64,000 nucleotides of DNA from Aeromonas sp. FDAARGOS 1405. Lineage in GTDB: Bacteria; Pseudomonadota; Gammaproteobacteria; Enterobacterales; Aeromonadaceae. Both the position numbers and the translations under genes were made by a program. The first letter of the stretch is position 1. Each line of letters opens with the position of its first letter. The notes beneath the pieces are model-generated. The model did not search any database. It saw only the letters and a list, made by a program, of their open reading frames with translations, and was not told where the DNA came from. Below are positions 33,451 through 42,952 of the stretch, in pieces. The stretch is taken from NCBI RefSeq assembly GCF_019048265.1, contig NZ_CP077311.1, positions 3,047,001-3,111,000 on the forward strand, read 5' to 3'.

Positions 33451-34620
33451 ATGAACAAGCTTCTGGTTTTTAGAACTCATCTTCTGCCATATTCTGAAAC
33501 ATTTGTCTTGGCTCAGGTTTGTCATTTGAAACGTTGGCATGCAGCCATCTTGGGAGAGGTCAGATTAGATAACGGCTTGTCGCTTCAGGGGCTGGAGGTT
33601 GATACGTTGCTGAAAAACGAGGAGCATTATAAAAATTTATCAATGAACCGGGCTGTAAATGAATTTGTTCGTTCGTCCCTGTTGTCAAAGGCTAATTCAT
33701 TTAAGAATGCCGGTTATAAGCTAATTCATGCGCATTTTGCTGTCGATGCACTGCGCGTTTATCCATTAGCTAAGGAAATGGATGTTCCGTTGGTTGTAAC
33801 ACTACATGGTTATGATATTAATAGAAATCATGATTGGTGGCAGAATGGGCTCGGTGGTCGGAGCATGATTACTTATCCCGAAGAACTGGTGAAAATGTCC
33901 ACAGACCCCAAAGTAAGGTTTATTGCCGTCTCAAAGGCTATCCATCAGAGAGCCATAGAGTTTGGTATATCTCCATCCAAAGTGACCCATATCCCGATAG
34001 GGGTGGATGTTTCGTATGCTGAAAAATTTAATCTTAAGTTCAAACAGCACAACAAGGAAGTTATATTTGTTGGTAGACTGACAGAAAATAAAGGCTGTAT
34101 TTTTTTGTTAAGGGCCATGCGCATCTTGCAAAAAAGGATTGATGGTGTGCATCTGCGAATCATCGGTGATGGTCCTCTGCGTAATGGATTGGAAGAATTT
34201 GCCAAAATATACAATCTAAATGTTTCTTTTTTAGGCGTGCTACCTAGTGCTAATGTGATGAGAGAAATATCAGAGTCAAAGGTTTTATGCTTGCCCAGTA
34301 TCACTATCGGTAATGGGGAATCGGAGGCATTCGGGTTGGTTTTGTTGGAGGCTCAGAGTTTAGGGGTGCCTGTCATCACATCATCCAGAGGGGGGAAGGG
34401 GGAGGGACTGATTCATGGGGAGACCGGATATGCGTTTGATGAAAGAGATGATAAATCGTTAGCAGAATATTTATATCGGCTTCTGATGGATGATGAGCTA
34501 GCCCATGCCATGGGGAAAAAAGGGTATGCTTTTGTAAAGAATAACTTTGACATCGTCAGGCAGACCGAAATTCTAGAGTCATTTTATGATGACGTTGTTA
34601 GTGAGTTTAATCGGGGGTGA
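33451..34620 (+). CDS. Family 4 glycosyltransferase
   Basis: The 389-residue GT-B protein has HFAVDALRVYPLAKEMDVPLVVTLHGYDINR in the N-domain and VIFVGRLTENKGCIFLLRAMRIL, then SESEAFGLVLLEAQ-like NGESEAFGLVLLEAQSLGVPVITSSRGG with the EX7E retaining motif. The base composition is clearly AT-rich, unlike the left half of the island. ATG 33451 is used; a TTG at 33445 is in frame. Confidence 0.87.
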   Translation: MNKLLVFRTHLLPYSETFVLAQVCHLKRWHAAILGEVRLDNGLSLQGLEVDTLLKNEEHYKNLSMNRAVNEFVRSSLLSKANSFKNAGYKLIHAHFAVDALRVYPLAKEMDVPLVVTLHGYDINRNHDWWQNGLGGRSMITYPEELVKMSTDPKVRFIAVSKAIHQRAIEFGISPSKVTHIPIGVDVSYAEKFNLKFKQHNKEVIFVGRLTENKGCIFLLRAMRILQKRIDGVHLRIIGDGPLRNGLEEFAKIYNLNVSFLGVLPSANVMREISESKVLCLPSITIGNGESEAFGLVLLEAQSLGVPVITSSRGGKGEGLIHGETGYAFDERDDKSLAEYLYRLLMDDELAHAMGKKGYAFVKNNFDIVRQTEILESFYDDVVSEFNRG

Positions 34621-34621
34621 T

Positions 34622-35221
34622 ATGGAGGAGTTTAATTCAAAACTATATTGGGAAAAAAGATATGCAACTGGTGGAAATTCTGGCGCGGGTTCATATGAAA
34701 AATTTGCCGAGTTCAAATCTGCAGTATTGAACGAATTCGTAAAGGTTAACAATATTGATAGCGTTATCGAACTTGGGTGTGGCGATGGGAATCAATTGTC
34801 GTATGCAGATTATAATTTCTATATAGGTGTTGACGTCAGTCCGTCAGCTATAAACATCTGTAAGCAAAAATTCATAAATGATGTAAGAAAAAGTTTTTTA
34901 ATCTCTGATGAGCTGAAAGAACATCGGGCAGATTTGGCTATATCGCTTGATGTAATATTTCATTTAGTTGAGGATGTTGTGTTCTTTAATTACATGAAAC
35001 AGCTTTTTAGTGTAGCAGATAAATATGTTGTTATATATTCTAGCAATACGGATGATAACGAGTCATCCCCGAAGCATATTAAGCATCGAAACATTGAAAA
35101 ATATATTTCCGGGCATTTCCCGAATTGGTTGCAGACTAATAAAATAAATAATATATATCCATATACAGGAGACCATTTAACTGGTTCGTTCTCGGACTTT
35201 TACATCTACCAACGTAGATGA
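34622..35221 (+). CDS. Class I SAM methyltransferase
   Basis: The 199-residue product has the SAM-binding loop VIELGCGDGNQLSYADYNFYIGVDVSPSAINICKQKF and the post-motif LAISLDVIFHLVEDVVFFNYMKQLF. It begins two bases after the GT4 stop, with GGGGGT as a possible ribosome site. It is very AT-rich, typical of transferred glycan genes. Probably a sugar O-methyltransferase; substrate unknown. Confidence 0.82.
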   Translation: MEEFNSKLYWEKRYATGGNSGAGSYEKFAEFKSAVLNEFVKVNNIDSVIELGCGDGNQLSYADYNFYIGVDVSPSAINICKQKFINDVRKSFLISDELKEHRADLAISLDVIFHLVEDVVFFNYMKQLFSVADKYVVIYSSNTDDNESSPKHIKHRNIEKYISGHFPNWLQTNKINNIYPYTGDHLTGSFSDFYIYQRR

Positions 35222-35278
35222 GTTTGTTTTCCATTTGCACAGATTTAAATCTTATTAAAGTTAAATGGTGGTTGAAAG

Positions 35279-36115
35279 ATGCCAAAATTCAAATGCTATG
35301 TTGGTGTTCCTGTTTTCAACGAAGAAAAATATATAGAGCAGACTCTACTTTCTTTAATTAGGCAAGATGAAGACAATGTTTGCTTTCACGTGTCTGATAA
35401 TTGTTCAACCGACAATACATGGAACATTATCAATGATATCTGTGCTCGCGATAAACGATTTATCCTGACTAGGCAAGAGAAAAATGTAGGTGCATTTGAA
35501 AACTTCAAACAGTTATATGATATTTCTGACTCACAATATTTTATGTGGCTTGGGGGGCATGACTATATTTCGGATGGTTACCTGTCTGCGATGAAAGAAA
35601 CCCTCGATCATGATGAATCACTGTCAATGGCATTTGGTATACCACATAAGATCCTGGATGGCATCGATTATGGTCGAATGGAAAAGGCTATCCATACGTT
35701 TTCAAAAAGACGAATTGCTCGTTTTCTTCAAGCGACAAAAAACATAACTCTGTGTGCTATGTGTCAGGCTTTATTTAGACGAGAACTTTTGCAAAACTTT
35801 GATTTCAGAATGAAGCTTGGTGCGGATTTCGTAATGATTTGTCACTTGCTTTGGTATGGAAATATTAAATTTGTTGAAGGGCATAAATATTATGCCCGCT
35901 TTTTTTCTGCAACGTCGGAAACCTCGGATGAGCGAGTTACTGGTCAAAAAGATATATATTTGAGTAATTATGATTTCATCATTTACCAGTTAGATTCATT
36001 AGCTAATTTATATGATGGAGACCCGCGAATAAAGCAATATCTAGAATATGAAATCATCCATGCCTTGCAGCAATACCGAGGTATACATAGCCTGATGATT
36101 AACGATGATCGGTGA
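35279..36115 (+). CDS. Family 2 glycosyltransferase
   Basis: The 278-residue product starts with CYVGVPVFNEEKYIEQTLLSLIRQ and continues VSDNCSTDNTWNIINDI and QYFMWLGGHDYISDGYL. The usual DxD is replaced by GGHDY, as in a subset of bacterial GT2 enzymes with DN/HD metal sites. It is placed directly before the CDP-sugar genes. AT-rich. Confidence 0.83.
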   Translation: MPKFKCYVGVPVFNEEKYIEQTLLSLIRQDEDNVCFHVSDNCSTDNTWNIINDICARDKRFILTRQEKNVGAFENFKQLYDISDSQYFMWLGGHDYISDGYLSAMKETLDHDESLSMAFGIPHKILDGIDYGRMEKAIHTFSKRRIARFLQATKNITLCAMCQALFRRELLQNFDFRMKLGADFVMICHLLWYGNIKFVEGHKYYARFFSATSETSDERVTGQKDIYLSNYDFIIYQLDSLANLYDGDPRIKQYLEYEIIHALQQYRGIHSLMINDDR

Positions 36116-36120
36116 AAATA

Positions 36121-36894
36121 ATGAAAGCAATTATTCTAGCGGGTGGTTTAGGCACCCGGATCAGCGAAGAGTCTCATCTTCGACCTAAACCCATGATTGA
36201 AATTGGTGGTAAACCGATCCTTTGGCATATTATGAAAATATATTCTCACTATGGTGTTAATGATTTTATAATATGCCTTGGTTATAAAGGCTATGTGATA
36301 AAAGAATACTTCGCAAATTATTTTTTACATATGTCTGATGTCACGTTTGATATGCCGAATAATCGAATGGAGGTCCATCATAACCATGTAGAACCCTGGC
36401 GAGTGACATTAGTCGACACCGGTGAAGATACGCTTACAGGTGGACGATTGCGGCGTGTCGAAGAGTATGTGAAAGGTGAATCGGCTTTTTGCTTTACCTA
36501 TGGTGATGGTCTCAGCAATATTGATATTGGAAAACTGATAGAGTTTCACCATAGCCACGGCAAGCTGGCGACTGTTACCGCTGTTTCACCGCCAGGTCGT
36601 TATGGGGCTTTGACTCGAGACGGAAATTTGGTGACAGGTTTTTCTGAAAAACCGCGCGGTGATGGGGGCCTGATTAATGGCGGTTTTTTTGTGCTTTCTC
36701 CTGACGTGTTCAAGTTGTTGGATAGCGACCACTGTAGCTGGGAAGGAGAACCTTTGGTTGAGTTGGCCGATATGTCGCAGTTGATGTCATTTGAGCATCA
36801 AGGTTTTTGGCAGCCGATGGATACGTTGCGCGAGAAAAATCAACTGGAGGAGCTATGGGCCAGTCACAAGGCTCCCTGGAGGGTTTGGGAATGA
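36121..36894 (+). CDS. rfbF: Glucose-1-phosphate cytidylyltransferase RfbF
   Basis: Forms CDP-glucose from CTP and glucose-1-phosphate. The product is 257 residues, which is the family length: MKAIILAGGLGTRISEESHLRPKPMIEIGGKPILWHIMKIY, NRMEVHHN, FCFTYGDGLSNIDI, and GFWQPMDTLREKNQLEELW. A GTG nine bases earlier is also in frame. It overlaps rfbG by four bases. Confidence 0.95.
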   Translation: MKAIILAGGLGTRISEESHLRPKPMIEIGGKPILWHIMKIYSHYGVNDFIICLGYKGYVIKEYFANYFLHMSDVTFDMPNNRMEVHHNHVEPWRVTLVDTGEDTLTGGRLRRVEEYVKGESAFCFTYGDGLSNIDIGKLIEFHHSHGKLATVTAVSPPGRYGALTRDGNLVTGFSEKPRGDGGLINGGFFVLSPDVFKLLDSDHCSWEGEPLVELADMSQLMSFEHQGFWQPMDTLREKNQLEELWASHKAPWRVWE

Positions 36895-37958
36895 GACGAG
36901 GTCTCGATGCATCCTTTTGGTCAGGAAAGAGAGTGCTCGTTACCGGGCATACAGGGTTTAAGGGGAGTTGGCTGACTATATGGTTGCATCGCCTCGGGGC
37001 GGATGTGACGGGAATTAGCTTGCTGCCCCATTCAACGCCAAATCTGTTCGAGGCTGCAGAGGTTGCGAAGATATGTCGACACCATATTTGTGATGTCTGT
37101 GCACCGGAACATTTCGTGCCACTGGTTCAGGAATCGCAACCTGAAGTGGTATTCCATCTGGCGGCGCAGTCATTAGTGCGCGAGGGGTATCGTGAGCCTG
37201 CGCGGACATTTGAAACCAATTTGATGGGGTCTGTTTATCTATTAGAAGCGCTCCGTACGTTGGATTCGGTTAAGAGCGTTGTCATGGTGACCACGGATAA
37301 AGTCTATTACAACCAGGAGTCCATCTGGCCGTATCGCGAGACCGACCTATTGGGAGGACATGATCCCTATAGTGCGAGTAAGGCGGCCTGCGAACTGGTT
37401 ATTACCAGTTATCGTGATGCTTTTCTGGCAGCACGAGGCGTTGCGATTGCAACCGCGCGAGCAGGCAATGTTATCGGTGGAGGGGACTGGTCCGTCGATC
37501 GTTTGATTCCTGACGCAATACGGGCCTGGCAAGGCGGTCAGACTTTATCCATTCGGCGCCCTGAGGCTGTTCGGCCGTGGCAGCATGTCTTGGAGCCTGT
37601 TGCTGCCTATATGGTGTTGGCACAACGTCTGTATCAAGAGCCTCGGTTGGCGGGGGCTTATAACTTTGGTCCAGATAGCCGGGATGCTGCGAGTGTGGCG
37701 CAGGTGGTGGATTTGGCGGCTTTAAGTTATGGGCTCAGTCATAAGGCTTGGCGTTTGGTGGGTGAACCAGGCCCTCATGAGACCAGTTGGCTGGCGCTGG
37801 AGACAGCCAAGGCGCGACATACTCTGAACATTTCACCTCGGTGGTCATTGCCACAGGCCGTTGAGAAGACCATGTCTTGGTATCGCGACTGGTATCAGGG
37901 GGGGAGGGCCCGAGACTTGTGTGAGCAACAAATTAAAGCCTACGAGGCTCAGCCATGA
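36891..37958 (+). CDS. rfbG: CDP-glucose 4,6-dehydratase RfbG
   Basis: Converts CDP-glucose to CDP-4-keto-6-deoxyglucose. The 355-residue extended SDR has RVLVTGHTGFKGSWLTIWLHRLG (NAD loop at 18-25), VFHLAAQSLVREGYREPA, MVTTDKVYYNQ and the YSASK dyad, then ARAGNVIGGGDWSVDRLIPD and RPWQHVLEP. Start at 36891 gives a near-standard length. No rfbH (3-dehydrase) follows, so the 3-OH is kept. Confidence 0.95.
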   Translation: MRRGLDASFWSGKRVLVTGHTGFKGSWLTIWLHRLGADVTGISLLPHSTPNLFEAAEVAKICRHHICDVCAPEHFVPLVQESQPEVVFHLAAQSLVREGYREPARTFETNLMGSVYLLEALRTLDSVKSVVMVTTDKVYYNQESIWPYRETDLLGGHDPYSASKAACELVITSYRDAFLAARGVAIATARAGNVIGGGDWSVDRLIPDAIRAWQGGQTLSIRRPEAVRPWQHVLEPVAAYMVLAQRLYQEPRLAGAYNFGPDSRDAASVAQVVDLAALSYGLSHKAWRLVGEPGPHETSWLALETAKARHTLNISPRWSLPQAVEKTMSWYRDWYQGGRARDLCEQQIKAYEAQP

Positions 37959-38515
37959 ATCGTTTTACCCTATTGTCAGAGCCGCTTGGTGCCAGATTGT
38001 TGCAGCGTGAAGTGCATGGTGACTCACGCGGTGCTTTGAGCAGACTCTTCTGTGTCGAAGAGTTGTTTGTGCTGGGGTGGGGGGCATGCGTGGCACAGGT
38101 CAATCTGACATGTACGTCCCGTTGCGGCACTGTCCGTGGTCTTCACTTCCAATATCCACCGCATGCCGAGAAAAAGTTGGTGACTTGTACTCGAGGTCGG
38201 GTTTGGGACGTAATTGTCGACATTCGGGCTGGTTCACCGACTTTTCTGATGTGGCATGCGGAGGAGCTTTCGGGTGATAACCATCGTTCTTTGCTGATTC
38301 CAGAAGGATTTGCGCACGGTTTTCAGGCTCTGAGTGATGATGTCGAAATGCTTTATTGTCATTCGGCAGCCTATGTTGCAGCAGCAGAAGGAGGACTCGA
38401 TCCGTTGGATCCGTATCTTCAGATTTCATGGCCGATGCCGATAACAGAAATCTCCGCACGAGATCGCCAGCATTCTGCATTAAACGACAGTTTTCAGGGA
38501 GTGATAGTTCGATGA
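37955..38515 (+). CDS. RmlC-like NDP-4-keto-6-deoxysugar epimerase
   Basis: The 186-residue cupin has the RmlC hallmarks: CTSRCGTVRGLHFQYPPHAEKKLVTCTRGRVWDVIVDIR (catalytic-type His in GLHFQ), LLIPEGFAHGFQALSDDVEMLYCHSAAY. Family members epimerise C3 and/or C5 of 4-keto-6-deoxyhexoses. Flanked by rfbG and a C-methyltransferase, it probably acts on the CDP-linked sugar. Stereochemical outcome is not predictable here. Confidence 0.85.
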   Translation: MNRFTLLSEPLGARLLQREVHGDSRGALSRLFCVEELFVLGWGACVAQVNLTCTSRCGTVRGLHFQYPPHAEKKLVTCTRGRVWDVIVDIRAGSPTFLMWHAEELSGDNHRSLLIPEGFAHGFQALSDDVEMLYCHSAAYVAAAEGGLDPLDPYLQISWPMPITEISARDRQHSALNDSFQGVIVR

Positions 38516-39735
38516 GATGCCGACACTGCGGTACCCTGCTGGTCCATCGTTTTCTCGATCTGGGCTTTGCTCCGCCATCGAATGCCTATCTGTCTGCCAG
38601 CGATCTCTCCCGACCAGAAGTAACCTACCCATTACGCTTGTGCGTGTGTGACCGGTGCTGGCTGGTACAAACGGAGGATTTTGCTTCGGCAGATCAGCTT
38701 TTTTGTGCAGATTATGCATATTTTTCAAGTACATCGACCAGCTGGTTAGCTCATGCAGCCCGTTATTGTGCGCGTATGATTGACGAATTGTCTCTTACGT
38801 CCAAGAGTCATGTGGTTGAGATTGCAGCCAACGATGGGTATTTGCTGAAGAACTTTGTCGCCGCAGAGATTCCTTGCCTAGGAGTGGAACCTACCGCTGG
38901 TACTGCCGCTGCGGCTGAATCGCTGGATATTCCGATTATCCGGGAGTTTTTTGGTTCCGAGTTAGCTCAACAAATGAGAGGAAAAGGACAAGGGGCGGAT
39001 CTACTGATCGGTAATAATGTTCTAGCTCATGTGCCGGATATCAATGATTTTTGTCGTGGCTTGAAGTATCTGCTTAATCCTGGTGGAACGCTGACGCTGG
39101 AGTTTCCTCATCTGCTGCAATTACTGCTGCAGGTTCAGTTTGATACGGTTTATCACGAGCATTTTTCGTATCTGTCGCTGCAGACGGTGCAGCGGATGTT
39201 GGCTTCGGTTGGCCTGAGAGTGTTTCATGTCGAGTCATTAGCGACCCATGGTGGAAGTTTACGGGTATTTGCCTGTCATGCCGATGAACAACGACCGGAT
39301 ACTCTGGCTGTCGCAGATTGTTTGTATCAGGAGGCTGTAGCTGGATTACATCAGTTGAACCTCTATCTGGAATTTCAAGCGCATGTGGACAGAGTAAAAA
39401 ATTCACTACTTTCTTTCTTATTAACACAGTATCAAGCGGGGAAGACGGTGGCAGCCTATGGTGCTGCTGCTAAAGGCAATACATTGTTGAACTATGCCGG
39501 TATTCGTCCAGATCTGCTGCCCTATGTTTGCGATGCAGCCGGCTCGAAACAGGGGCGATTTATGCCTGGCAGCCATATTCCAATCTTGTCGCCAGAAGTA
39601 CTGATGGCTAATCCACCAGATTTTGTCCTGATTTTACCTTGGAATTTGGCTGATGAAATCAGCCATCAATTGGCGCACCTGAGGGCAGCAGGAACTCGTT
39701 TTGTCGTTGCGGTTCCTCATCTGGAGTTCCTATGA
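38512..39735 (+). CDS. NDP-hexose C-methyltransferase (TcaB9 type)
   Basis: The 407-residue product has the three-part architecture of the sugar C-methyltransferases: an N-terminal zinc site with C3, C6, C46 and C49 (MRCRHCGTLL ... CVCDRCWLVQ), a central SAM domain (HVVEIAANDGYLLKNFVAAEIPCLGVEPT ... NNVLAHVPDINDF, VYHEHFSYLSLQTVQ) and a C-terminal Rossmann-like domain (TVAAYGAAAKGNTLLNYAGI). TcaB9 methylates C3 of a 4-keto sugar. Starting ATG overlaps the epimerase stop. This strongly suggests a branched-chain deoxysugar. Confidence 0.9.
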   Translation: MRCRHCGTLLVHRFLDLGFAPPSNAYLSASDLSRPEVTYPLRLCVCDRCWLVQTEDFASADQLFCADYAYFSSTSTSWLAHAARYCARMIDELSLTSKSHVVEIAANDGYLLKNFVAAEIPCLGVEPTAGTAAAAESLDIPIIREFFGSELAQQMRGKGQGADLLIGNNVLAHVPDINDFCRGLKYLLNPGGTLTLEFPHLLQLLLQVQFDTVYHEHFSYLSLQTVQRMLASVGLRVFHVESLATHGGSLRVFACHADEQRPDTLAVADCLYQEAVAGLHQLNLYLEFQAHVDRVKNSLLSFLLTQYQAGKTVAAYGAAAKGNTLLNYAGIRPDLLPYVCDAAGSKQGRFMPGSHIPILSPEVLMANPPDFVLILPWNLADEISHQLAHLRAAGTRFVVAVPHLEFL

Positions 39736-40844
39736 GTGAGCGTATCTTATATACCAAACCATCTATCACCGAGCTAGAAATTGGCTACGCCACAGATGCG
39801 GCGACTAACGGATGGGGTGAGCGCTGTTACGAATATATTGACCGCTTTGAACTGCTTTTTCGTGACTATTTGGGGGTGAAATATGCGATTGCCACGTCAA
39901 GTTGTACCGGCGCCTTGCATATGGGGATGGCTGCGTTAGGAATAGGTGCTGGCGATGAAGTAATATTGGCTGATAGCAACTGGATTGCCAGTGTTGCACC
40001 CGTCGTCCATCTGGGGGCGACGCCTGTTTTTGTCGATATCTTGCCGGACTCTTGGTGCCTTGATCCTGAATTGGTTGAGGCGGCAATTACGCCACGCACC
40101 AAGGCCATCCTAGCAGTACATCTGTATGGTAATCTCTGCCATATGGATCAGTTGTTGGCTATTGGTGAGAGATATGGCATTCCGGTGATTGAAGATGCCG
40201 CTGAGGCGATTGGCTCTGTGTATCACGGACGGCGAGCTGGCTCCATGGGTTGTTTTGGTGCTTTCTCATTCCATGGAACCAAAACCCTGACTACTGGGGA
40301 GGGCGGCATGTTTGTTACCAACGATGCTGACCTCTATGAACGTGTGTTAACGCTCAGCAACCACGGCCGGGCTCGTGGACAGACTCGTCAGTTCTGGCCT
40401 GACGTTGTGGGTTATAAATACAAGATGTCGAACATTCAGGCTGCGATTGGCTGTGGCCAGATGGAACGAATCGAAGAGTTAGTTTCGCGGAAGAGATATA
40501 TTTTAGATTGCTATCGGCGTGAATTATTGTGTGTCGATGGAGTCAAAATGAATCCAGAACCGAGCGGTACGATTAACGGTGCCTGGATGCCAACTATTCT
40601 GATTGAAAAATCAGGTTCGGAGGCAGTTGAACAGCTGAAATTTAAATTCAGCACTGAAAATATAGATGCGCGAGTATTTTTTCATCCATTGTCATCTCTG
40701 CCCATGTTCATGCAAAATAACTGTAATGCTCTCGCGAAATTTATATCTAAAAGTGCGCTAAATCTTCCAAGCTATCATGATATGAGCGATGAATCTCTAG
40801 AGAAAATCATCAAAATCATTCGTTCCGTGCTGAAGAGTAATTAG
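39732..40844 (+). CDS. DegT/DnrJ/EryC1 sugar aminotransferase
   Basis: A PLP enzyme of 370 residues: AIATSSCTGALHMGMAALGIGAGDEV, VIEDAAEAIGSVYHGRRAGSMG and FSFHGTKTLTTGEGGMFVTND with Lys184 as the expected PLP anchor. Perosamine-synthetase-like enzymes aminate the 4-keto group of NDP-6-deoxyhexoses. It lacks the His-for-Lys change that marks RfbH-type 3-dehydrases. Overlaps the C-methyltransferase gene by four bases, so 4-amination of the C-methylated sugar is likely. Confidence 0.9.
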   Translation: MSERILYTKPSITELEIGYATDAATNGWGERCYEYIDRFELLFRDYLGVKYAIATSSCTGALHMGMAALGIGAGDEVILADSNWIASVAPVVHLGATPVFVDILPDSWCLDPELVEAAITPRTKAILAVHLYGNLCHMDQLLAIGERYGIPVIEDAAEAIGSVYHGRRAGSMGCFGAFSFHGTKTLTTGEGGMFVTNDADLYERVLTLSNHGRARGQTRQFWPDVVGYKYKMSNIQAAIGCGQMERIEELVSRKRYILDCYRRELLCVDGVKMNPEPSGTINGAWMPTILIEKSGSEAVEQLKFKFSTENIDARVFFHPLSSLPMFMQNNCNALAKFISKSALNLPSYHDMSDESLEKIIKIIRSVLKSN

Positions 40845-40848
40845 AGAG

Positions 40849-41541
40849 ATGAATAATCAAAAAATTAGTCAGTTGTTATGTGAACACTATTCAAATACAT
40901 TCATTAAGCATGGCCGAAACTCCAAAGGTGTTGATTGGGGTGATAATAAAATAGGTCATTTATTGCGCCTTGAGAAAATGCTGAATGTCATAGATGTGAC
41001 TAGTGTTTCAACCGCCAGCTCAATCTTGGATGTCGGCTGCGGATATGGAAGTTTGCTTGAGTTGATCAGACAAAAAAAAATGCCCGTAAAATACACTGGA
41101 ATCGATATCAGTTTGCCCATGATTAATTCAGCAAAGAGCCTCCATCCTAACGATGAATGGAGGTGTATTGATATATTGAATGATTCGTGTTCTGGGCAAT
41201 ATGATTATGTCGTTTGCAATGGTATTTTGACGCAAAAACTGAATGTCAGTCATAAACTAATGGATCGCTATGCTCATGAACTAATAAAAAAAATGTTTAG
41301 CTTGTGTCGTGTTGGGATTGCCTTCAATGTCATGACAACCCATGTTAACTTTCAAGTTGATAATTTGTATTACCGAAACCCGGCGGAATTGCTCGCCTGG
41401 TGTATGAGTGAGTTATCATCGAAAGTTAGAATTGATCATTCTTATCCTTTATTCGAATACACTATTTATTTATATCGGGATGTGGATAATAAAGATAAGG
41501 ATTGTGATATGAAATATAATTCGGCGATAAGTTCAGTATGA
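40849..41541 (+). CDS. Class I SAM methyltransferase
   Basis: The 230-residue product has SSILDVGCGYGSLLELIRQKKMPVKYTGIDISLPMINSAKSLH and YDYVVCNGILTQKLNVSH. It begins five bases after the aminotransferase stop and overlaps the formyltransferase gene by four bases. N- or O-methylation of the amino sugar is plausible; the exact target is unknown. Very AT-rich. Confidence 0.8.
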   Translation: MNNQKISQLLCEHYSNTFIKHGRNSKGVDWGDNKIGHLLRLEKMLNVIDVTSVSTASSILDVGCGYGSLLELIRQKKMPVKYTGIDISLPMINSAKSLHPNDEWRCIDILNDSCSGQYDYVVCNGILTQKLNVSHKLMDRYAHELIKKMFSLCRVGIAFNVMTTHVNFQVDNLYYRNPAELLAWCMSELSSKVRIDHSYPLFEYTIYLYRDVDNKDKDCDMKYNSAISSV

Positions 41542-42224
41542 TGCGGCTTGGTATTATTGCTTCAAGCGGTGGTTCTGTATTCGCGACAGGCATTAACTTG
41601 CTAAAGTCGTGTGGCTATGAAGTATCTGCATATGTGGTTACGGATCGTGAATGTGGGATAGAAAGAGCCTGTGACGAGTTAGGTGTCTCTTACACTAGAA
41701 TAATTGATAATGATAATGTTGGCTTTTCATGTAAAGCCAGCCAGTGGTTATTTTTTGAAAATAATGTCGACTGGGTTTGTCTTTTTTTTACCAGGCTGAT
41801 CAGCTCGTCGATATATTCATTTAAACCGTGCATAAATATACATCCTTCTTTGTTGCCTGCGTTTCCTGGATTTAACTCTCTGCAGCGGGCCTTTGAAAAA
41901 AAGGTCCGATTTGTTGGCGCAACAGCTCACTTTGTTGATGGAAGTACGGATGGTGGCGAGCTCGTGGCTCAAGTGGTTGGCTCTGTAGTCAATATGCATG
42001 ATATACAGCAATTAGAGCGGCTCTCTTTTGCGCAGAAGCTATATATATTTCTTGTTTTGTGTGAGTCAGTACTTCTGGATGGCGTTAGTTATTTATACAA
42101 GTCTAAAGACAACTTAAACACATACCCCGCGCATTCATGGAACAGCCAGTCTCTCAGGAGTAAAAAATTAGCAGATGCCTTCGAAGACTTTTTGAAAAGT
42201 GAGAAAATATATTGGATACGGTAA
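41538..42224 (+). CDS. PurN-like sugar formyltransferase
   Basis: The 228-residue product has a glycinamide-type formyltransferase core: CINIHPSLLPAFPGFNSLQRAFE followed by GATAHFVDGSTDGGELVAQ. N100, H102 and D138 line up with the catalytic Asn-His-Asp triad of 10-formyltetrahydrofolate formyltransferases. The N-terminus (RLGIIASSGGSVFATGINLL) also fits. Next to a sugar aminotransferase it most likely formylates the new amino group, as in 4-formamido sugars of O-antigens. Confidence 0.82.
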   Translation: MMRLGIIASSGGSVFATGINLLKSCGYEVSAYVVTDRECGIERACDELGVSYTRIIDNDNVGFSCKASQWLFFENNVDWVCLFFTRLISSSIYSFKPCINIHPSLLPAFPGFNSLQRAFEKKVRFVGATAHFVDGSTDGGELVAQVVGSVVNMHDIQQLERLSFAQKLYIFLVLCESVLLDGVSYLYKSKDNLNTYPAHSWNSQSLRSKKLADAFEDFLKSEKIYWIR

Positions 42225-42952
42225 TGGTCGATAACAAACGAGTTGTCATATCACAATCCATGTACTTCCCATGGGTTGGATTGCTTGAGCAAATCCGTCT
42301 AGCTGATATTTTTGTACACTATGATGATGTTCAGTTTTCTCGTGGTTTTTTCAACCGTGTACAAATTAAAACGTCAAGAGGCATTGTCTGGATGACTGTT
42401 CCTCTAAAAAAACATCATCAGAAAGAAAAAATAAATGAAATAGAAATTGACAACTCAATAGATTGGCAAAGACAACACAAAATCCTTCTCAAGGAGGCAT
42501 TTTCATTTGCTCCCTATTGCCAAGATGTTATGGATATTGTAGATGGAGTTTTCTCTTTACCCTGTAATACATTAAATGACCTATCAAGACGTTCGACTAT
42601 CGCATTGGCCGAGTACTTTGAACTCGTTCCATCCACTATTTTTTATGAATCTAGCCAATTAAATGTGTCCGGCAATAGCACTGACAGATTACTTGGAATT
42701 GTTAAAAGACTTGGTGGAAATATATATGTCACTGGGCACGGTGCTAAAAATTACTTAAACCATGAGCAATTTTTAACATCTGGTATTTCTGTTGAATATA
42801 TGAACTATCAGAAAGCAGCATACCCCCAATTATTCGGAAACTTTACTCCTTACGTGTCAGCTCTTGATCTGATTGCAAATTGTGGGGCTCATGGGAAAAA
42901 ATTTATCCATTCTGGAACTATACCTTGGCAGGAGTTTGCTGATGAATCATAA
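42224..42952 (+). CDS. WbqC-family protein
   Basis: The 242-residue product fits the WbqC family: VVISQSMYFPWVGLLEQIRLADIFVHYDDVQFSRGFFNRVQIKTSRG at the start, WMTVPLKK, and a conserved TGHGAKNYLN block. WbqC-like proteins occur in O-antigen and glycan loci near amino-sugar acylation genes, and their reaction is unknown. Its ATG shares a base with the formyltransferase stop (TAATG). A role in decorating the amino sugar is inferred from position. Confidence 0.82.
   Translation: MVDNKRVVISQSMYFPWVGLLEQIRLADIFVHYDDVQFSRGFFNRVQIKTSRGIVWMTVPLKKHHQKEKINEIEIDNSIDWQRQHKILLKEAFSFAPYCQDVMDIVDGVFSLPCNTLNDLSRRSTIALAEYFELVPSTIFYESSQLNVSGNSTDRLLGIVKRLGGNIYVTGHGAKNYLNHEQFLTSGISVEYMNYQKAAYPQLFGNFTPYVSALDLIANCGAHGKKFIHSGTIPWQEFADES

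Noticed and set aside
36121..39735. Dideoxysugar (abequose/tyvelose-type) pathway
   Set aside because: rfbF and rfbG are present, but no rfbH 3-dehydrase; the DegT enzyme keeps the PLP Lys, so it is an aminotransferase.
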